The translations under genes and the position numbers were made by a program. Below, one piece after another: positions 59,555 to 64,000 of a DNA stretch of 64,000 nt. The notes beneath the pieces were generated by a model. That model did not search any database and was not told where the DNA came from. It saw only the letters and a list, made by a program, of their open reading frames with translations. Each line of letters starts with the position of its first letter. Within the stretch, counting starts at the first letter, position 1. Origin of the DNA: Oscillospiraceae bacterium (GTDB lineage: Bacteria; Bacillota; Clostridia; UMGS1840; HGM11507); contig SVKB01000006.1 of assembly GCA_015068665.1 (NCBI GenBank), positions 21,521-85,520 of the forward strand. Reading direction: 5' to 3'.

Positions 59555-62500
59555 TCATCCTATGCCAAAGAATCTCTCAAAAAAGTCCACTAATTTAGAT
59601 ATAACATTTTGTTTCTTCTCTTCACGATTGCCACTACCAAATCGAGAGGTAGGCGGCATCAAATTTGTTATATCTGTACCTGTAGTCTTCACATTTCCGT
59701 CACGGAAGGATATTTCAATAAACTTTCGTGTTTCTTCTTCCTTAAGGTTTTCTTCCTGAATAATCTTCACAAGTTCGCGTTCTTTCTGCTCCGCAACAAA
59801 GGTACGCCATTCAGTCATAACATCGTCAACATCATTGATTCCAGCTATGAACGATTCGATGAGGGCCTTCTTACTACGAAGCTCGGGGCTTGCATCCACC
59901 GCCTTTTGAATTGTAATGAGAACTTCTTTGTCATCGCAGTGTGAATCGTGATATTTTTTAACAAGCATCAGAATGTAATCAATATTGATTTCAATCTGTT
60001 TTATAAGCTCGATTTCAAAAATAATATCATCAGTAATATCTTCTTTTTCACCTGTCGGTTTACGGTTCTTCCACTCATCACGAAGGTCTTGGTATCTTCC
60101 AAGGTAATCCTGCAAATCCCTATCTGATAAAATTTCATTGCCGACAAATTCATCAAAAGAGGTCAACAAATTACGCATACGAAGAATTGCACCAAACAGC
60201 AAAATAAATTCTTTTTGATTTTGTTCCCCTGTGATGCGTTCTTCCGACAATGGGAACTTTGTTTCGAGTTCCTCAATCATATCAACAAAGCCGGGATGGT
60301 ATTTTCCGTCATCGTCCTCATAACCGAAATAATAATCTTTGTATCCACGCATCAATACAATACCGCCTGCATCCTTGTCACCAAAGAGCGAAATTGCATC
60401 ATCTGTGCGTTTTTGAAGATTTCTGAAACAAACAATATTTCCAAAAGTTTTTATGGAATTCAAAATTCTGTTTGTACGAGAATATGCCTGAATAAGTCCA
60501 TGCATTTTAAGGTTCTTATCTACCCACAAAGTATTAAGTGTTGTGGCATCAAATCCTGTCAGGAACATATTAACTACGATAAGCAGGTCAAGTTCCTTGT
60601 TTTTCATACGAAGGGAAACATCCTTGTAATAGTTTTGGAACTTATCTCCGTCAGTAGAATAATTTGTGTGGAAAACCTCGTTATAATCTTTGATTGCAGC
60701 ATCAAGGAAATCACGTGATGTAGCATCAAGAGCACTTGTATCCTCCGAATTTTCTTCATCAAGTATTCCATCAGTTTCAGCTTCGTTTGCACCATAGCTG
60801 TAAATAATAGCTATTTTTAACTTCTTCTGAGGTTCTGCCTCCATTTGCTTTTTAAACTCTGCATAATATAACTTCGCAGCGTCAACGGAGGACACGGCAA
60901 AAATCGAATTAAAGCCACTTAAACGTTGCTTTTGTTTTACTTCTTCTATTGCCTCTCTGCCGTTTACCGATGCAATATCCGCTATGTTCTGCAAAACATT
61001 AAAGGTGTATGTCTTATCTCCACGATATGTCTTTTGGTCAAAGTGGTCAAGAATATACTTTGTTACCAATTCAATTCTTTTTGGAGACAGGAATGCCTTT
61101 TCTCTGTCAATATCCCAAACATCCTTATCATCAATATCAGGCTCAATATCCATAGTCTTGATATAATCAACACGGAACGGCAGAACATTTTTATCATTTA
61201 TGGCATCAACAATGGTATACGTATGCAACTGGTCGCCAAATGCCTGCTCGGTTGTGCGAAGGGTGGGATTCTTAGACACACCTGCATTCACCGCAAAAAT
61301 CGGTGTGCCAGTAAAACCAAACAAGTGATATTTCTTGAAAAACTTTGTAATCGCAAGATGCATATCACCAAACTGACTTCTGTGGCATTCGTCAAATATA
61401 ATAACAATTCTTTTGTCAAACACTGTGTGTCCGGCATTCTTTTTTATAAAAGTAGAAAGCTTTTGAATGGTTGTAATGATAATTTTTGCGTTATCATCTT
61501 CAAGCTGTTTCTTCAATACCGAGGTAGAAGTATTGCTGTTCGCTGCACCTTTTTTAAATCGATCATATTCTTTCATTGTTTGATAGTCAAGGTCTTTTCT
61601 ATCAACAACAAACAAAACCTTGTCAATATAATCAAGCTTTGAAGCAAGCTGTGCCGTCTTAAAGGATGTCAACGTTTTACCGCTGCCTGTTGTATGCCAG
61701 ATATATCCACCACCTGCAACATTACCAAACTTTTTATAGTTATTTGCAATCTCGATACGATTCAATATGCGTTCTGTTGCAACAATCTGATACGGGCGCA
61801 TAACAAGAAGCATGTTTTCCGCAGTGAAAACACAGTAACGTGCAAGGATGTTAAGGATTGTATGTTTTGCAAAGAAAGTCTTTGTAAAGTCTACAAGGTC
61901 AGGAATAATACGATTGTTTGCATCCGCCCAGAATGATGTAAACTCGAAACTGTTGCTTGTTTTTTCTTTCTTCACCTTATTTGATTTTGCATCCTTGATA
62001 TGGTTAAAACGAGTAGTATTTGAATAGTACTTTGTGTTTGTGCCGTTGGAAACAACGAAAATTTGCACATATTCATAAAGCCCGGAAGACGCCCAAAAAC
62101 TATCTCGCTGATAGCGGTCAATCTGATTGAACGCTTCACGAATAGGTACACCACGGCGTTTTAATTCAATATGCACCAAAGGAAGACCGTTCACAAGAAT
62201 TGTTACGTCATAACGATTATCATGTTTTGCTCCTTCTTCGGTCGAAACAGCATATTGATTTATTACTTGCAAGCTGTTGTTGTGTATGCATTTTTTATCA
62301 ATCAAAAGAATGTTCTTGCTTGTCCCATCATCACGGCGAAGAACTTGAACATGATCTTCCTGAATGAGACGAGTTTTTTCTACAATGCCATCTTTACCGT
62401 TGGCAAGTATTTCTGTAAAAAATCTATCCCATTCATTGTCTGAAAATGTATAATTATTTAGTTTTTCAATTTGAGCACGCAAATTTACCACAAGGTCTTT

Positions 62501-62668
62501 TTCCTTGTGAATAGTTAAATACTTATAACCCAACTCACCCAAAAGTCGTATAAACTCTTTTTCAAGTTCAGCTTCGCTTTGATAGGCATCAGAGCGCTTA
62601 TCCTGAGGTTTATATTCAGTTACAACAGTGCTTTCACTGCTTTGTGCAACAATGTTAAAGTAGCTCAT
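59555..62668 (-). CDS. hsdR: Type I restriction enzyme R subunit
   Basis: 1037 residues, full length. N-terminal PD-ExK nuclease: YDVTILVNGLPLVHIELKRR (Asp then E-x-K, about 154-173) and a QxxxY-type helix NQIDRYQRDSFW. Two RecA-like motor domains: Walker A IWHTTGSGKTLTSFKTAQ (about 323-340), DECHRSQFGD (about 428), motif III FGFTGTPIF, and late motifs LLIVVNMFLTGFDATTLNTL and HGLIQAYSRTNRI (motif VI). C-terminal helical region binds the methyltransferase complex. It translocates DNA and cuts unmodified invaders. hsdM and hsdS are not in the window; they should lie to the right, past the kinase. Base and codon use differ from the core genes, suggesting acquisition. Confidence 0.96.
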   Translation of the reverse strand: MSYFNIVAQSSESTVVTEYKPQDKRSDAYQSEAELEKEFIRLLGELGYKYLTIHKEKDLVVNLRAQIEKLNNYTFSDNEWDRFFTEILANGKDGIVEKTRLIQEDHVQVLRRDDGTSKNILLIDKKCIHNNSLQVINQYAVSTEEGAKHDNRYDVTILVNGLPLVHIELKRRGVPIREAFNQIDRYQRDSFWASSGLYEYVQIFVVSNGTNTKYYSNTTRFNHIKDAKSNKVKKEKTSNSFEFTSFWADANNRIIPDLVDFTKTFFAKHTILNILARYCVFTAENMLLVMRPYQIVATERILNRIEIANNYKKFGNVAGGGYIWHTTGSGKTLTSFKTAQLASKLDYIDKVLFVVDRKDLDYQTMKEYDRFKKGAANSNTSTSVLKKQLEDDNAKIIITTIQKLSTFIKKNAGHTVFDKRIVIIFDECHRSQFGDMHLAITKFFKKYHLFGFTGTPIFAVNAGVSKNPTLRTTEQAFGDQLHTYTIVDAINDKNVLPFRVDYIKTMDIEPDIDDKDVWDIDREKAFLSPKRIELVTKYILDHFDQKTYRGDKTYTFNVLQNIADIASVNGREAIEEVKQKQRLSGFNSIFAVSSVDAAKLYYAEFKKQMEAEPQKKLKIAIIYSYGANEAETDGILDEENSEDTSALDATSRDFLDAAIKDYNEVFHTNYSTDGDKFQNYYKDVSLRMKNKELDLLIVVNMFLTGFDATTLNTLWVDKNLKMHGLIQAYSRTNRILNSIKTFGNIVCFRNLQKRTDDAISLFGDKDAGGIVLMRGYKDYYFGYEDDDGKYHPGFVDMIEELETKFPLSEERITGEQNQKEFILLFGAILRMRNLLTSFDEFVGNEILSDRDLQDYLGRYQDLRDEWKNRKPTGEKEDITDDIIFEIELIKQIEINIDYILMLVKKYHDSHCDDKEVLITIQKAVDASPELRSKKALIESFIAGINDVDDVMTEWRTFVAEQKERELVKIIQEENLKEEETRKFIEISFRDGNVKTTGTDITNLMPPTSRFGSGNREEKKQNVISKLVDFFERFFGIG

Positions 62669-62687
62669 AATTTCATGACTCCTTTCA

Positions 62688-64000
62688 TTAAGAATCTAAG
62701 ATTTCTTCTATCATTGGCTCAACGCCGATATTCTTGATGTCCTCAATCATGTGTTGTGCACTAAATCGGTTGACATCTCGGGCTACAAAACGCAAAATAT
62801 TTGCCGCTGTCTCATTTACCACATATGAGAAACCGTTACGGAGAACCAAGTATGCAAACGAAGCAAATGGATCATAAGCAGCGAAACTTCGTCCACATAT
62901 TTCCTGGTATGATTTATCTACACTCTGGATTACATATAATGCGTGTTCCTCGCTTGTTTTCATAAACGCTAACAGCACATCGACGAAGCCCTTTTTCTCA
63001 TGGAGAATTGCCGTAGATATTTTTTCTGCGCTCAAATCATAGATGTAGCTTTCAACTTCATCATCGAAAACTTTTCTTGTGATTTTTTCATCTATCCGTG
63101 TTTGGTTTTCTGCTTTTTGCTTATAGGATACCGCTTTCTCGAAAAAGATGGATAACTGCCCCGCATCAGCATAACGATATGCCGCATCTGAATTTGTGGC
63201 TTTTTCTGCAATGCTTCTGTAGATGTGGTGTGAATTTCTTGGATCGCCCGTCATGATAAAGTTTATAACACGACCAAGTGAATACACATCACTACGTTTA
63301 TCACCATCTTTAAGCATCATAAACTGTTCCGGTGCACAGTAGTAAAACTGTCCTACCGCATTGGTATGCATTGTTTGGTGAGAGGTAAAGACATTCAAAT
63401 CTTTTCCCAATCCGAAATCTGCGATTTTGATCATTCCGGAAATAATGAAAATATTGTTTGCGCTAATATCCCTGTGGATAATGTCACGTTTATGTACTTC
63501 CGTCATGATATGAAGAATTTGGCGAATACAATTCAGCTTTATATCATCCGATAAATCAAACGATTTAACATACTTGTCCAATGTTGTTTCCGCATACTCC
63601 ATTGTATATGAGCTGCTTCCTTCATCGAATGTGTAAACTTTAATGATTCCGAACGCATCTTGCAGAGATTTGGTGATGTTGTATTCTCTTTTGAAACGAC
63701 TTCTGATACCTGTATCTGTCAAATAATCGTCTTTCAGCTTTTTCACTACTAATCCCGTTGATTTTTGCCGATAAACGTTCGCAAAGCCACCATTCCCAAT
63801 TGGTTCTAAATCGTCATTTTCCTTGACAAGATGATACCGTCCATTGCTGCGGGTTATTTTGCATAAATCTCTATGGATGATACGATTGAACTCGGCGTAT
63901 ATAGTTTCAATCTTTTCGGCAGCCTCTACTTCTGATAGCGATTGTTCTTGCATTAAGTAACTTTTGCCGAGAACAATGTTGAAAAACCTATCTATTTGGC
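62688..64000 (-). CDS. Soluble Ser/Thr protein kinase next to hsdR (N-terminus possibly outside window)
   Basis: At least 421 residues from ATG 63953, but the frame stays open to the window edge (upstream codons read DRFFNIVLGKSYL), so the gene probably starts outside. Hanks-type kinase with all key motifs: glycine loop PIGNGGFANVYRQ (about 51-63), Lys in LVVKKL (71), Glu in TMEYAE, catalytic loop IIHRDISANNIFI (about 160), metal-binding ADFGLGKD (about 180) and YCAPEQF. A helical ~150-residue domain of unknown type follows from about 270. No membrane segment or PASTA domain, so it is not PrkC. It ends 19 bases before hsdR, pointing to an operon and to phosphorylation of restriction subunits or of itself. 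Confidence 0.85.
   Translation of the reverse strand, partial: QIDRFFNIVLGKSYLMQEQSLSEVEAAEKIETIYAEFNRIIHRDLCKITRSNGRYHLVKENDDLEPIGNGGFANVYRQKSTGLVVKKLKDDYLTDTGIRSRFKREYNITKSLQDAFGIIKVYTFDEGSSSYTMEYAETTLDKYVKSFDLSDDIKLNCIRQILHIMTEVHKRDIIHRDISANNIFIISGMIKIADFGLGKDLNVFTSHQTMHTNAVGQFYYCAPEQFMMLKDGDKRSDVYSLGRVINFIMTGDPRNSHHIYRSIAEKATNSDAAYRYADAGQLSIFFEKAVSYKQKAENQTRIDEKITRKVFDDEVESYIYDLSAEKISTAILHEKKGFVDVLLAFMKTSEEHALYVIQSVDKSYQEICGRSFAAYDPFASFAYLVLRNGFSYVVNETAANILRFVARDVNRFSAQHMIEDIKNIGVEPMIEEILDS

Overview
The window reads as chromosome of an AT-rich, anaerobic, Gram-positive-type bacterium of the class Clostridia, probably an uncultured gut lineage. This is inferred from gene content and order: cysE-cysS-mrnC, Asp23-fakA, tilS-hpt-ftsH-rnc, gdpP-rplI-dnaB, S-layer-homology proteins, a three-subunit NAD(P)-linked [FeFe] hydrogenase, strong AGGAGG ribosome sites, and the absence of respiratory-chain genes. 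I ran no database search; family calls come from motifs read in the translations.

Layout. 1-2.8 kb (minus): 3' part of a CPA2 cation/proton antiporter, a PII-like regulator, a peptidase remnant and the ComM/YifB ATPase. 2.9-5.4 kb (plus): cysE, cysS, mrnC. 5.4-5.8 kb: a multi-hairpin repeat downstream of tRNA-Arg(TCG). 5.8-10.8 kb (plus): a YhaO/YhaN-like nuclease-ATPase pair, then Asp23 and fakA. 11.0-24.3 kb (minus): a compact, intact-looking podovirus-type particle and lysis cassette (terminase, portal, scaffold, coat, neck/tail, fibres, holin-like proteins, lysin) with no integrase, repressor or replication gene. 24.5-36.3 kb (minus): a surface-protein locus with a 534-residue SLH protein carrying a GSGDNT repeat, a 3073-residue SLH protein with about 19 InlB-type modules and a long acidic C-terminal region, and a membrane-anchored protein, behind a consensus promoter. 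36.5-46.2 kb (minus): a G5/3D-domain protein, then the gdpP-rplI-dnaB-tilS-hpt-ftsH-rnc run. 46.3-47.4 kb (minus): a CaCA-family antiporter under a yybP-ykoY (Mn2+) riboswitch. 47.5-48.8 kb: a KDPG-aldolase gene, a large nested palindrome and a second hairpin-array repeat family. 48.8-53.1 kb (minus): zinc-ribbon protein, recX, rimO, pgsA, pgi. 53.1-58.6 kb (minus): ccdA-tlpA and the hydrogenase operon. 58.8-59.5 kb: tRNA-Glu(CTC) followed by the same hairpin array seen after tRNA-Arg. 59.6-64 kb (minus): type I restriction subunit HsdR directly downstream of a soluble Ser/Thr protein kinase that runs off the window.

The items most worth a second look are: the self-contained podoviral cassette, which could be a domesticated or gene-transfer-agent-like particle or a stripped prophage; the two families of hairpin arrays built from short stems joined by a constant hexamer, one of them placed twice in the same orientation just after a tRNA terminator; the kinase-HsdR pair; the riboswitch-controlled antiporter; and the giant surface protein whose last ~1280 residues match no family I recognise.
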